Origin: UBA1181 sp045617845
Lineage (GTDB): Bacteria; Bacteroidota; Bacteroidia; Bacteroidales; Paludibacteraceae
Direction of reading: 5' to 3'
DNA length: 64,000 bases
Assembly (NCBI GenBank): GCA_045617845.1
Contig: JAZLJL010000092.1
Coordinates: forward strand, 1 to 64,000
Each line of letters starts with the position of its first letter. Positions within the stretch are counted from its first letter, which is position 1. Shown one piece after another: positions 53,030-62,719 of the stretch. The notes under the pieces were generated by a model. That model was not told the DNA's origin. It saw only the letters and a program-made list of their open reading frames with translations, and searched no databases. Made by a program: the position numbers and the translations under genes.

Positions 53030-53773
53030 ATGAAAAAAGTAAAATTTTTACCAATTTTTTGGGGAGTATTGTCTATCTTTTTCGGTCACAATTCATGTAC
53101 GGTGGAAGACTTGGACATTGACAATGTCAACACAGACAGTCTTTACCTACAAACGGGGATCGACGTACCGATCGGTCAAATAACGGCCTCCATCAAAGAC
53201 ATCATGAAACATGACCGAAGCAAAGGAGTCATTTACACACCAGACTCGACGTACATCATCACGGACGCTGTCAAAGAGCACATCAAGTTACCGGCAGTCA
53301 TCCTGAAAGGTAGCCACCTTGACGAACGGGACTCCTTCGCTTCGCTTTATTTCAACAATAAAATCGGAGAAGGACACACTATTGACAAAATAGGGACTTG
53401 CATATTAAAGATGGATGTCGACAACGGACTTCCGTTCTCGGTCGATTTCACCATCAGATTTTTCCATAAAGACACCATCACCGGCATCGTAACCGAGATA
53501 GAAGAATTAAGGGATGAACAGTCTTTCACAGCGACACCAGCACAAATCGACGGGAATGACCACACGGTCTCTAGTGCGACCACGACAGAACATAGGATCA
53601 CTTTTGACAAGACCCACACTTCACCGCTGAAGGAGGTCGATCAAATCGACGTCGACTACAAATTCCATATGGACACGTACGACCAAGTAGTTGTCACGGA
53701 AAAGGACATCATCAAGATGAAGATTTCCTGCTATTTCAAAGGAGGAATTTTAATAAACGAATATGATTTCTAA
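53030..53773 (+). CDS. Putative lipoprotein of unknown function
   Basis: About 247 residues. The N-terminus MKKVKFLPIFWGVLSIFFG leads to HNSC, a plausible lipidation site, and then an acidic VEDLDIDNVNTDS stretch. The mature domain is beta-rich with Asp/Thr-rich loops (ITASIKDIMKH, GTCILKMDVDNGLPFSVDF). The ATG at 53030 is chosen over the TTG at 53006 because the former begins the signal and follows the -7 box at 53001-53008 more sensibly. It lies 13 bp upstream of the DUF5723 barrel gene, so the two products may form an outer-membrane pair. Confidence 0.65.
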   Translation: MKKVKFLPIFWGVLSIFFGHNSCTVEDLDIDNVNTDSLYLQTGIDVPIGQITASIKDIMKHDRSKGVIYTPDSTYIITDAVKEHIKLPAVILKGSHLDERDSFASLYFNNKIGEGHTIDKIGTCILKMDVDNGLPFSVDFTIRFFHKDTITGIVTEIEELRDEQSFTATPAQIDGNDHTVSSATTTEHRITFDKTHTSPLKEVDQIDVDYKFHMDTYDQVVVTEKDIIKMKISCYFKGGILINEYDF

Positions 53774-53786
53774 AACAATGTGCGCC

Positions 53787-55193
53787 ATGAAGAAAACTTT
53801 ATTTACCATATTATTGGGCATGATTTGTTGCACATTGCACGCACAGATCAGCAACACGCTATACTTCGACAAATACAATTACCGTCAACACCATCTCAAC
53901 CCGGCCTTCCAGCCACAAGGGAAGTTATATGTCGGCGTGCCAGCCTTATCAAACATCACGGTCGGCGGTGGCAACACAGACCTGACGTTGTTGGACATAT
54001 TCCAAAACAAGACAATAAATGGGGAGAAACAGACCTTGTTGTTTTTCGACAAGAATGTTCAAGCCACGGACGAATTCCTCGATGCGCTTCACGGCAGGGA
54101 ACAAATACACGCCTCATGTAGAGTAGACCTAATCGACGCCGGTTACCGCATCAATGACAAACTTTTCGTCACATTCACCATTGCAAGCAGGATGGAAGCC
54201 TCAGCATCCATTCCTGAAGAATTCTTCGATTTCGTATTAACAGGAATGGACGAAGGCGAGACCTTCGATTTCCATCTCGACAAAGCAAACATTTCCGCAT
54301 CCGCCTACGTCGAAATCGGTGGCGGCGTCTCAAAGAAAATCAGCGAAGAACTCACACTAGGAGCGAAAGCGAAATTATTGATTGGTTACGCCAACGTGAG
54401 CTCAAACTTCAGGAACATGAGCGTGACGGGAAGCGAAGACGAATGGCACATAACCGGAAGCGGAAACCTCCGCATTACCTCACCGATGATGGAAATCACC
54501 ACATCCGAAACGGATAGAGTAAGCGGCATTCAATCCAAAGAGAACGGGGATTTCAATGCCCAAGGACACGGATGTTCCATCGACGCAGGCGCCACCTACC
54601 AACTAACACCTGAAATAAAAGTTTCGGGAAGCGTCCTGGACCTCGGCTTCATCTGTTGGGACGGGAACATCCAAGAACTGAATCCAAGGGAAAATTTCGT
54701 CTATAACGGTCTCGACTATGACATCAGCGAAGACCATACCGGAAGCGCATGGTGGGGACCTTACAAGAAACAATTCAAGAGAATGCTGAAAAAGAACGAA
54801 AACCCGGACAGCTACACGACATGGCTATCCGCGAAACTTCTATTGGGAGGAGAATACTCATTCCTTGACGACAAACTCAGCGTCGGAGCGCTTTCGAAAA
54901 CCTATTTCCAACGCAAAGCCACCAGAGAGGAATTCATTCTTTCCGCCAACTACCGCCCTATCGAACATTTCTCTGGAACATTCACCTATAACCTGTTCGA
55001 CGGTTGGAACAACATCGGAATAGGACTCAACGGAAACGCTGGTCCAATCAACCTATATGCGGCGATAGACCACATCCCTCTTAGATATGCGGCGGTATCA
55101 GGGCACAAAGTTCCATGCTGCGTGAGAGACACGCGTGTGACTTTCGGAATGGGTGTAGTCATTGGTTACAAAAAGGATAACGGACATCGATAA
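53787..55193 (+). CDS. DUF5723-type outer-membrane beta-barrel protein
   Basis: About 468 residues, signal peptide MKKTLFTILLGMICCTLHAQ, then alternating hydrophobic/polar strands typical of a beta-barrel. The start SNTLYFDKYNYRQHHLNPAFQ matches the family motif in which LNPAFQP-like sequence follows the signal. The barrel then runs to a short C-terminus (ending VIGYKKDNGHR). The ATG at 53787 is preferred because it begins the signal peptide. The function is not known; it sits just after a lipoprotein gene. Confidence 0.75.
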   Translation: MKKTLFTILLGMICCTLHAQISNTLYFDKYNYRQHHLNPAFQPQGKLYVGVPALSNITVGGGNTDLTLLDIFQNKTINGEKQTLLFFDKNVQATDEFLDALHGREQIHASCRVDLIDAGYRINDKLFVTFTIASRMEASASIPEEFFDFVLTGMDEGETFDFHLDKANISASAYVEIGGGVSKKISEELTLGAKAKLLIGYANVSSNFRNMSVTGSEDEWHITGSGNLRITSPMMEITTSETDRVSGIQSKENGDFNAQGHGCSIDAGATYQLTPEIKVSGSVLDLGFICWDGNIQELNPRENFVYNGLDYDISEDHTGSAWWGPYKKQFKRMLKKNENPDSYTTWLSAKLLLGGEYSFLDDKLSVGALSKTYFQRKATREEFILSANYRPIEHFSGTFTYNLFDGWNNIGIGLNGNAGPINLYAAIDHIPLRYAAVSGHKVPCCVRDTRVTFGMGVVIGYKKDNGHR

Positions 55194-55244
55194 AACTTCA
55201 AAAAAGTTTTTTCAAAGAAGAAACGACAAAAGACGCCAAATGGT

Positions 55245-55252
55245 TATCTTTG
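55245..55252 (+). promoter_or_regulatory. -7 box before the Ig-like-domain membrane protein
   Basis: TATCTTTG lies 22 bp before the ATG at 55274. Confidence 0.5.
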
Positions 55253-55273
55253 CGGGAAATAAACGAAGACAAA

Positions 55274-55882
55274 ATGAAAATTAAATTCATCATCATCGGA
55301 GCGCTTTGCCTATTATTAGGAGTCGCCGCATTTTTCTATTTCCGCTATTACTACGTTTTCGGAGAAGGCGTTAAGAGTGGAGAGTTGAACTACGTAGTCA
55401 ACAAAGGCTACATCTTCAAGACCTACGAAGGGAAAATGATCCAAAACGGATTCAAGAGCGCACCAAACAACGGTGCCATCCAATCCAACGAATTCATCTT
55501 TTCAATCGAAAACGAAGAGGTGGCAAAGAAACTCATGGAGATGGGAAACCGCACGGTGGACCTCTACTACAAGGAGTATTTCAACACTCTTCCGTGGAGA
55601 GGGAACAGTGTCTACGTCGTGGATAGTTTCATCGTAAAGATCAACAACATCACTTTGAACAAAAACGAATTGATCATGAAGGTGGGCGAAAAAGCCAAGC
55701 TCAACGCAGCCATCTACCCGGAAGACTCCAACCACAAATCAATCAACTGGAGTTCCGAAAACAATGCGGTTGCCACAGTGACCACTGACGGTGTAATCAC
55801 GGCGGTAGCCTCAGGTGAGACCATCATCAAAGCAAGCGTAGAAAACAAAGTAGCTAATTGCGTCATCGTCGTCAACGACTAA
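55274..55882 (+). CDS. Membrane-anchored protein with C-terminal Big_2 (bacterial Ig-like) domain
   Basis: About 202 residues: an N-terminal membrane anchor (FIIIGALCLLLGVAAFFYF), a compact domain (about 25-120) with GEGVKSGELNYVVNKGYIFK and YKEYFNTLPWRGNSVYVV, and a C-terminal Big_2 domain (about 122-202; ITLNKNELIMKVGEKAKLNA, TTDGVITAVASGETIIKA). The first domain resembles a Bacteroidota family that is often mislabelled 6-phosphogluconate dehydrogenase; those proteins usually end after it, so the Ig-like domain is an added fusion. The ATG at 55274 is preferred over one eight codons upstream. Confidence 0.7.
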   Translation: MKIKFIIIGALCLLLGVAAFFYFRYYYVFGEGVKSGELNYVVNKGYIFKTYEGKMIQNGFKSAPNNGAIQSNEFIFSIENEEVAKKLMEMGNRTVDLYYKEYFNTLPWRGNSVYVVDSFIVKINNITLNKNELIMKVGEKAKLNAAIYPEDSNHKSINWSSENNAVATVTTDGVITAVASGETIIKASVENKVANCVIVVND

Positions 55883-55932
55883 GCAATAGAAGAAAGTTGG
55901 AAACCCAACTATAAACACTTTCCAACAAAAAA

Positions 55933-55970
55933 CAGAAGAGGGTACATCCAAACGGACGTACCCTCTTTTC
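55933..55970. terminator. Bidirectional terminator between convergent genes
   Basis: GAGGGTAC and GTACCCTC form a stem around ATCCAAACGGAC, followed by TTTTC on the plus strand. It serves the Ig-domain gene and perhaps glnN. Confidence 0.7.
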
Positions 55971-55988
55971 ATATCATCCAACAGGGAA

Positions 55989-58175
55989 TTATTGGAACAA
56001 CAGTTCCCTATATTTAGGCAATGGCCAGAAATCGTCATCGATGACCAACTCCAGTTCATCGATATGGGAACGGATCTCCGTCATTGTTTTCCGTACAACC
56101 GTGTCGTACACCATCGCAATGTCGCAAGCAGACTTCGAAGTGTTAGCAACACGACGCTCTTCCGTCATACGCTTAACCAGCTTCTTGATGGCAGTGACAT
56201 GGGCGGAAATCTCACGGATGAGATCCTTCCTATCTTCCGAGAGCACGTTAAACTCCTCTTCGTCGAACAGTTGTTTCAAGCCGCATAGGTTATCAATCAG
56301 TCTGTTTTGATAAGCGACGGCAGTCGGAACGATATGGTTAATAGCGATATCGCCCAAAGTACGGGACTCAATCTGAACCTTCTTCGAGAACTTCTCATAC
56401 TCCACTTCGACACGCCCCGTAAGTTCCACCTCATTGAAAATGCCTTCACCGATCAAAGCGTCACGGGAAGCCTTATCCAAATATTTGCCGATAGCCTCAG
56501 GAGCGCTGGTAATGTTAGTCAAGCCACGCTTTTTAGCCTCCGTTTTCCATTCCTCGGAATAGCCGTCACCCTCGAAACGGACAGGTTTCGACACGAGGAT
56601 AAGTTTTTTCAACACATGGAAAATAGCCTCGTCCTTGCCCTTGCCCGCATTGATCAAACCATCAACCTCAGCACGGAATTCGTTCAATTGGTGAGCGACA
56701 GCCGAATTCAAAGCGATGATGGAAGCGGCGCAGTTAGCGGAAGAGCCCACGGCGCGGAACTCGAAACGATTACCCGTGAACGCGAAAGGAGAAGTACGGT
56801 TACGGTCAGTATTATCCAACATGATGTCCGGGATACGGGCGATACCCAACTTAAGGGCAGTCTTTTCCTCTGGCGTCATCTTACTGTCGCCCACTTGGTT
56901 AGCCAAATTATCCAACATTTGGGAAAGGTTTTGGCCCAAGAATACGGAAAGGATGGCCGGAGGAGCCTCATTAGCACCCAGACGATAAGTATTGCCAGCG
57001 CTCATGATGGAAGCGCGCAACAAATCCTGATGCTTGAACACGGCGGTCATCACATTCACCAAGAAGGTGATGAAGAGCATATTACCCTTCGGATTCTTCG
57101 CCGGGGAAAGCAAGTTAATACCCGTATCGGTCGTCAAAGACCAGTTGTTATGTTTTCCGGAACCATTCACGCTAGCGAAAGGTTTTTCGTGAAGAAGCAC
57201 TTGGAAATGATGCTTTCTCGCAATCCTCTTCATCAGATCCATCATCAACTGATTATGGTCATTCGCCAGATTGGCCTCCTCGTAGATAGGAGCGAATTCA
57301 AACTGGTTAGGAGCCACCTCGTTGTGACGGGTCTTCAAAGGGATACCCAACTTATGGGCCTCGATCTCCACCTCGCGCATATAAGCGGTGACACGCTCAG
57401 GAATCGAACCGAAATAGTGGTCGTCCAATTGTTGTTCCTTAGCGGAAGCGTGACCCATGAGCGTACGACCCGTCATGCATAAATCAGGACGAGCCCTATA
57501 GAGGGCGGAGTCGACAAGGAAATACTCCTGTTCCCAACCGAGGTTGGTGTTCACCTTCATGATGTTCTTGTCGAAATATTGGCAGACAGCGACCGCAGCC
57601 TTGTCCACCGCCGAAATCGCTTTCAGCAAAGGAGTCTTGTAGTCTAAAGCCTCGCCCGTATATGAGATGAAAATCGTAGGGATACAAAGCGTGGAACCAA
57701 CGACAAAAGCAGGGGAAGAGAGATCCCATGCGGTATAACCTCTCGCCTCGAAAGTATTTCTGATACCTCCGTTAGGGAAAGAAGAAGCGTCCGGTTCTTG
57801 CTGGATAAGGAGTTTACCGGAGAAGCGTTCAATCACGTCGCCGTTCTCATCGAAATCGATGAACCCGTCATGTTTCTCGGCGGTACCGTCAGTCAAAGGT
57901 TGGAACCAGTGCGTATAATGAGTCGCGCCACGTTCACTTGCCCATTTGCGCATACCCGTCGCAATCTGGTCAGCCACGTTTCTGTCAAATAACACACCAC
58001 GGTCAACGGCCGCAATAAAAGCGTTGAAAGCATCTTTCGAAAGATACTCGCGCATTTTCTCCTTCGTAAACACATTGATCGCATAATAATCAGACAACTT
58101 CTCCGATGGCGTGTTCACCACCAAAGGACGTCTGCCACGCAATTCTTTCAATGCGTTAAATCTCATGATAGCCAT
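55989..58175 (-). CDS. glnN: Glutamine synthetase type III
   Basis: 728 residues, the length of GSIII, the form used in Bacteroidales. It makes glutamine from glutamate, ammonia and ATP in the cytoplasm as a dodecamer. Conserved stretches include GWEQEYFLVDSALYRARPDL, ETRHNEVAPNQFEFAPI-like LKTRHNEVAPNQFEFAPIYE, NGSGKHNNWSL, and TSPFAFTGNRFEFRAVGSS. A -7 box TAATTTTG lies at 58249-58242 on the minus strand. Confidence 0.95.
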   Translation of the reverse strand: MAIMRFNALKELRGRRPLVVNTPSEKLSDYYAINVFTKEKMREYLSKDAFNAFIAAVDRGVLFDRNVADQIATGMRKWASERGATHYTHWFQPLTDGTAEKHDGFIDFDENGDVIERFSGKLLIQQEPDASSFPNGGIRNTFEARGYTAWDLSSPAFVVGSTLCIPTIFISYTGEALDYKTPLLKAISAVDKAAVAVCQYFDKNIMKVNTNLGWEQEYFLVDSALYRARPDLCMTGRTLMGHASAKEQQLDDHYFGSIPERVTAYMREVEIEAHKLGIPLKTRHNEVAPNQFEFAPIYEEANLANDHNQLMMDLMKRIARKHHFQVLLHEKPFASVNGSGKHNNWSLTTDTGINLLSPAKNPKGNMLFITFLVNVMTAVFKHQDLLRASIMSAGNTYRLGANEAPPAILSVFLGQNLSQMLDNLANQVGDSKMTPEEKTALKLGIARIPDIMLDNTDRNRTSPFAFTGNRFEFRAVGSSANCAASIIALNSAVAHQLNEFRAEVDGLINAGKGKDEAIFHVLKKLILVSKPVRFEGDGYSEEWKTEAKKRGLTNITSAPEAIGKYLDKASRDALIGEGIFNEVELTGRVEVEYEKFSKKVQIESRTLGDIAINHIVPTAVAYQNRLIDNLCGLKQLFDEEEFNVLSEDRKDLIREISAHVTAIKKLVKRMTEERRVANTSKSACDIAMVYDTVVRKTMTEIRSHIDELELVIDDDFWPLPKYRELLFQ

Positions 58176-58241
58176 AGCTGTAATCTATTAGGTAAAACAT
58201 CCAAAAAGCAATCATACCCCCTAAAATCAGAGGATACGCCA

Positions 58242-58249
58242 CAAAATTA
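58242..58249 (-). promoter_or_regulatory. -7 box of glnN
   Basis: The minus strand reads TAATTTTG, fitting TAnnTTTG, about 67 bp before the glnN start. Confidence 0.5.
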
Positions 58250-58423
58250 ATCATAAAATTAAAACACACCCCCAATTTTTTAGGGGTATTTTTCAAAAAA
58301 ACATATAAATTTTATCAATCACATGTAAAAAAGGAAGGGTTACATGAGAAAAAACATGTTTTCACCCCAATAGACCAATAACAAGAAACAAAGAGGGAGA
58401 TTCAAGGCACTTCCCCCTAGGTA

Positions 58424-59335
58424 TCATTTCAACAATTCGCAGACACGATCCAATTTCTCCTCCATAGGCAAACAAGCGTCAATCCAATTGATCGTGAAGC
58501 CACGACGCTCCATGCCACGGAACCAGGTCATCTGGCGTTTGGCGAATTGATGGATGGCTATCTCCAATTCGGAGAACATCTGTTCATACGTAAGATTACC
58601 GATAATATATTTCGTCAGATATTTATATTCCAAACCGTAATAAATCATGTCTTCCGCAGAAACGCCGGAGTCCAAGATACGGCGTACCTCATCGACCATA
58701 CCCTCATCCAAGCGGGCTCGCAAGCGTTTGGAAATCTTTTCCCTTCGCAAATCACGGTCGATATCCAAACCAATGACAAGGCTATTGATTTTCGGGAAAT
58801 CGACGAACTCCTGCGGATGGTCGCGGTAGTACTCACAGATTTCAATGGCGCGGATAGCGCGTTTGGCCGTATCCACATCGGTTGTATTGTGTAGAGTCTT
58901 GTATCCGGACAAGATAACGGTCAGTTCCTCCAGCGACTTATCCGCCAATGATTTCCTCAGTTCATCATTCTGGGGCACAGGCATCATTTTATAAGCCTTC
59001 AGGACAGACTCGATATAAAGACCCGTACCACCGCAAAGGATAGGCAAGACGTTCCTACCCTTCAAGTTTTCGTAGACGGGAAGGAAGTCGCGTTGGTATT
59101 CGAAGAGATTGTACTTATAGCCAGGATCGGCGATATCAATCATATGGTAAGGAATGTTTTTCCCCTCCACCACATAATCAGAGAGGTCCTTCCCCGTACC
59201 GATATCCATACCACGATAGATCTGCCTAGAATCGGCGCTGATAATCTCAGCATCCAACCGATAAGCCAAATGAGCGGCCAGCGTAGTCTTCCCGCAAGCG
59301 GTCGGTCCGAGAATGGTAATCATATCGTAAGCCAT
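58424..59335 (-). CDS. miaA: MiaA, tRNA dimethylallyltransferase
   Basis: 303 residues. It adds a dimethylallyl group to A37 of tRNAs that read UNN codons. Motifs: GPTACGKTTLAAHLA (P-loop), ISADSRQIYRGMDIGTGK, GGTGLYIESVLKAY and the C-terminal QFAKRQMTWFRG, which contacts tRNA. A TATATTTG -7 box lies at 59370-59363 on the minus strand, directly next to an inserted MITE end (59389-59439). Confidence 0.95.
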   Translation of the reverse strand: MAYDMITILGPTACGKTTLAAHLAYRLDAEIISADSRQIYRGMDIGTGKDLSDYVVEGKNIPYHMIDIADPGYKYNLFEYQRDFLPVYENLKGRNVLPILCGGTGLYIESVLKAYKMMPVPQNDELRKSLADKSLEELTVILSGYKTLHNTTDVDTAKRAIRAIEICEYYRDHPQEFVDFPKINSLVIGLDIDRDLRREKISKRLRARLDEGMVDEVRRILDSGVSAEDMIYYGLEYKYLTKYIIGNLTYEQMFSELEIAIHQFAKRQMTWFRGMERRGFTINWIDACLPMEEKLDRVCELLK

Positions 59336-59362
59336 ATAAATTCTTTTTTAGTAATTAATTTC

Positions 59363-59370
59363 CAAATATA
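59363..59370 (-). promoter_or_regulatory. -7 box of miaA
   Basis: The minus strand reads TATATTTG. The -33 region would fall at about 59390, which is inside the MITE-like repeat. Confidence 0.5.
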
Positions 59371-59388
59371 ATAAAAACCATCTATCTG

Positions 59389-59439
59389 TCTGACAAAACT
59401 TTCAAAATCGCCACAAAGCAATTTATAGAAATCCCCTAT
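59389..59439 (-). repeat. MITE end, second copy
   Basis: 51 bp match the left end of the 409-615 element with three mismatches, including the terminal ATAGGGGATTTCTATAAATT (minus strand). The other end is not present. It lies between miaA and the MFS gene. Confidence 0.6.
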
Positions 59440-59492
59440 TATTCCTACCATACGATTCCCTTTCACGATTAGCGGAACAAAGGGGAACTACG

Positions 59493-60701
59493 TCAGGATT
59501 CCCGCACACGGTCACGCAGGAAACGTTTCTGGGTATAGTACACGAAAAAGAGAAGAGAAAGGACCACCAGACCGCCACCAAAAATAAAAGTGGTTGAAAA
59601 AGAGGAGACCTCACTCATGCAACCACCGCCCCACAATCCGACGCCTATACCCAAGTCCCACGTTGTCAGATAAGTCGAAGTGGCGGTTCCACGCTTATTG
59701 TTCGGCGCCAAAGCGACAAACAGAGAATTCATGGCAGGGAAAAGGATGCCATACCCCACCCCAATCATCAATGCGGAAAAGTAAAGTCCATGCGAAATAA
59801 ATCGGTGAGGTATACCCAAGTAAGGCAACAGACCCAAAAGGAGGAAAGCACCACCGCCGACGGCGATACCCACCTTGATGACCAGCAGCATCTTCCCGCG
59901 GTCTACCAGTTTGCCGGAAAAAATGCGCGACAAGGCGATACCGGCAGCGAGGAAGAGATAGAAGGAAGTAGGCTTCCCCTCCACGGAGAGTTCCTTCGCG
60001 TAAATGGCGATGAACGAAGTCATCATTCCATAAGGGATAGCCAAGAAGACCATATTCACGCCAGCGGGAATCCCCTTCAACAAGATAAAGCGGTCCAAGG
60101 AAAGAGGCTCTTTCGAAGCGACCTTGGGCCGATATTTAGTCTTGATCAACGAACCAATCAGGAAAGAGCAGAGGCTCACGCAAAAAGAGGAATAGAATAT
60201 AGTCTCGTAGCTGTAATGCTCCAAGAGCCACATGCCGACCATCGGTCCCGTCGCCATCGCGAAATTATTGGAAAGGCCAAAATAGCCAAGCCCCTCCCCA
60301 CGACGGCTGGAAGGCATGATATCTATGAGGATCGTATTGCTCGAAATGGAGACCATACCAAAGGCGAAGCCATGCATCATACGGAGCAAGGCGAACATAA
60401 AGACCGTCTTCACGCACGGATAACCCAAGAAGAGGAGAACAAAAAAGGCGAGTGCGAAAAGATAAAGCGGTTTTCGTTGGAACGTATCCACCAAATAGCC
60501 GGAGAACGGACGAATAAAAAGGCAGGCCAACGTATAACAAGCCAAGACTGCGCCGACCGTGGATTCAGGCACGGAAAAACAATCCATCAAATACATGGCC
60601 AAAATGGGCAGAATCAGATAGAAGGAAAAAAAGAGGAGAAAATTCGCCCCACAGGAGCAGAAGAAACTCATCGTAAACAATATATCCTTAGACTTATCCA
60701 T
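59493..60701 (-). CDS. MFS transporter
   Basis: 402 residues with twelve membrane helices of the major facilitator superfamily. The loop between helices 2 and 3 has the motif A-like FIRPFSGYLVDTFQRKPLY, repeated in the second half as LSRIFSGKLVDRGKM. It also has RGEGLGYFGLSNNFAMATGP in helix 5, a pattern seen in drug or small-molecule efflux members. The substrate is unknown. It is downstream of porV but separated by a terminator and 135 bp, so it is transcribed on its own. Confidence 0.85.
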   Translation of the reverse strand: MDKSKDILFTMSFFCSCGANFLLFFSFYLILPILAMYLMDCFSVPESTVGAVLACYTLACLFIRPFSGYLVDTFQRKPLYLFALAFFVLLFLGYPCVKTVFMFALLRMMHGFAFGMVSISSNTILIDIMPSSRRGEGLGYFGLSNNFAMATGPMVGMWLLEHYSYETIFYSSFCVSLCSFLIGSLIKTKYRPKVASKEPLSLDRFILLKGIPAGVNMVFLAIPYGMMTSFIAIYAKELSVEGKPTSFYLFLAAGIALSRIFSGKLVDRGKMLLVIKVGIAVGGGAFLLLGLLPYLGIPHRFISHGLYFSALMIGVGYGILFPAMNSLFVALAPNNKRGTATSTYLTTWDLGIGVGLWGGGCMSEVSSFSTTFIFGGGLVVLSLLFFVYYTQKRFLRDRVRES

Positions 60702-60792
60702 TCACATCCTTAAAAAAACAGAACGCGAAATTACAAAAAAAGAGACATCAAAAACATCAGGAAACTAAAAAACAACAAAAGAGGAAACAAAA

Positions 60793-60815
60793 AAGGCGCG
60801 GGGAAACCGCGCCTT
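60793..60815 (-). terminator. Terminator of porV
   Basis: AAGGCGCGG (60793-60801) pairs with CCGCGCCTT (60807-60815); on the minus strand TTTTTTG follows. Confidence 0.9.
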
Positions 60816-60836
60816 CCATATCAAGAATCACCTCGA

Positions 60837-62081
60837 TTATAAATCCTTATTATCAGAAGCACCATCATCAGCATTGACGCCGAAGATTTCCCTTAGGCCA
60901 CCCAAATCGAATCCGAGGGAGAAACGCAAAGTGTTATCCAATGGGTTCGTCTGAGCGACTGTAATTACATATGCGGCGTTCAATTGGAAGATACTCAAGT
61001 TGAAACCGGCGCCGACCGTGAAATATTTACGGTTACCCTTATATTTGTTCTCGTTGAAGTAACCACCTCTCACCATGAATTTCTTGTTATAGGAATACTC
61101 CAAACCGGCAGAGAGGTTAATCTCCCTCAGCTCCTCCTTGAAACCGCCGGGAGCATCGCCCAATGAAGAGAAAATACCGCCGATGGAAGTCGTTTCCTCA
61201 TAATCCTTCTTAGCTTGATTATACTCGCTCTTAGTTTCATAATCGCTAGACTTTCCATAAGGGGTAGGAACCAAAAGTTTGTTCATGTCGACTGCGATCT
61301 GTAAGCGGTTATATTCGTCGAAAGCATATTCGAAGGAACCTCCCAACCTGAAGTTCGTAGGAATGAACTGTTGAGTAGCGTCGTTATCATAGGATACCTT
61401 GTTACCGATGTTTGTGACAGCGATACCCAAGCCAGCATAAGACGTATTAGCGCCTATGGTAATAGGGCGGCGGTAAGAGAATGCGATATCCGCGCCGACT
61501 GCGGCAGCTGCGCTATATTCATCCTTGTCGTCCACGCCATTGAACAAATCCGAATAGATAAAACGGAGCGCCACACCGGCAGACCAATATTCGGACAACA
61601 ACATGGAGAAACTTCCGTCAACGGCAAATTCCTTAGGTTCAGCGGTACCTTGATAAACAGGAGTGTTTCCCCAACCAGGCTCGCCAGTCAAAGTGATTTC
61701 ACCCATGGAAAAATAACGGAACGATGCGCCCACCGCAGTTCTATCGGACAATTTATAATAGCCTGAAAGGTAAGCTAAATAGATATCGTTAACAATTTTC
61801 CTCAACCAAGGAGTGTATGAAATAGCGAAACCGCCCTTACTATCCGCTTGGGCAAACTTGGCAGGGTTCCAATATTGAGAGAAAACATCCGGACGCGTAG
61901 CCGCACCGACATCACCCATACCACCTCCGACAGCGTCCGGGGCAATAGACAAAGAAGGGATAGCGGTTTGCAAAGGGTTATACGAAGCCCCGTTTTCGTC
62001 CGAAACAGATAATGCGCTTGCCGAGAGAGACGAGCACAAAGCCGCGGTCACCAAAACCGCACGAACATTAAAGTTTCCCAT
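60837..62081 (-). CDS. porV: PorV, type IX secretion outer-membrane protein
   Basis: 414 residues, outer-membrane barrel of the FadL-like type with signal peptide (AALCSSLSASA). The mature N-terminus contains VGGGMGDVGAATRPDVFSQY and WNPAKFAQADSKGG, the family signature. PorV receives cargo from the SprA pore and passes it to the PorU sortase. Its presence, with a T9SS-tailed protein at 27558-31466, shows that the organism has a working type IX system. A candidate TAAATTTG box lies at 62171-62164 on the minus strand. Confidence 0.92.
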   Translation of the reverse strand: MGNFNVRAVLVTAALCSSLSASALSVSDENGASYNPLQTAIPSLSIAPDAVGGGMGDVGAATRPDVFSQYWNPAKFAQADSKGGFAISYTPWLRKIVNDIYLAYLSGYYKLSDRTAVGASFRYFSMGEITLTGEPGWGNTPVYQGTAEPKEFAVDGSFSMLLSEYWSAGVALRFIYSDLFNGVDDKDEYSAAAAVGADIAFSYRRPITIGANTSYAGLGIAVTNIGNKVSYDNDATQQFIPTNFRLGGSFEYAFDEYNRLQIAVDMNKLLVPTPYGKSSDYETKSEYNQAKKDYEETTSIGGIFSSLGDAPGGFKEELREINLSAGLEYSYNKKFMVRGGYFNENKYKGNRKYFTVGAGFNLSIFQLNAAYVITVAQTNPLDNTLRFSLGFDLGGLREIFGVNADDGASDNKDL

Positions 62082-62719
62082 TTATATACTATAAATTAAT
62101 ATTTTCTATTCCACAACAGAAGAGTTTCCTTGTAACCCTTCTGTTTATCTAACTAAACTTATACAAATTTATTGCAAAGGAAAGTAAAAAAATCCAAAAC
62201 ACCCACATATTTTTTTCAACAAAAGGGAGTAGTAAAGGAGAGAAGGCATCACCAATAGACCCAAAAGGCTATTGGAGAGTTCGCCGGAAGTTCGTTCCAT
62301 ATCACTTTTCAAGCACACTTTTAGGGCAATCGCCACGACTTTATCGAAGCCATTACATCCCAAAAACAGAGGAAACGGGCTTCGAATTTCCGCACGAAAA
62401 GAAGACTAAGTGAAAAATGGGGAACACATCCAAACATAAAAGAAGGACAAAAAGCACAATAATTAATTAACATACAAAAAAGAATTGGCAAAAAAGCAAA
62501 GTTTCATTACCTTTGCGGAAAGTGATAAATAGGCGTACTCTAAAACCCTGTGATTATTTTCACAGTCACAAGAGAGGACGGAGGGAAGGAGAAAATTTCA
62601 ACAAAGAGACATTCCCTATGTGGACATCCTATTTTATTAAGGATTTTTAAGCAAGAAGAGCTTGAAGGTCCAAAGAATTTTTATTATATTCGAAAAAATA
62701 ACAATAAATAGATACGATT
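62082..62719. other. Long intergenic region with divergent promoters
   Basis: About 640 bp. It holds a -7 box for porV (TAAATTTG, 62171-62164, minus) and one for the coiled-coil gene (TACCTTTG, 62507-62514, plus), giving a leader of about 200 nt with a small hairpin (CTGTGA...TCACAG, about 62548-62565). No gene is convincing. Confidence 0.55.
62507..62514 (+). promoter_or_regulatory. -7 box of the coiled-coil/membrane protein pair
   Basis: TACCTTTG fits TAnnTTTG; a 200-nt untranslated leader would follow. Confidence 0.55.

Noticed and set aside
62169..62363. Short open frame in the porV upstream region
   Set aside because: It has no ribosome-binding site or family match and runs through a promoter region.
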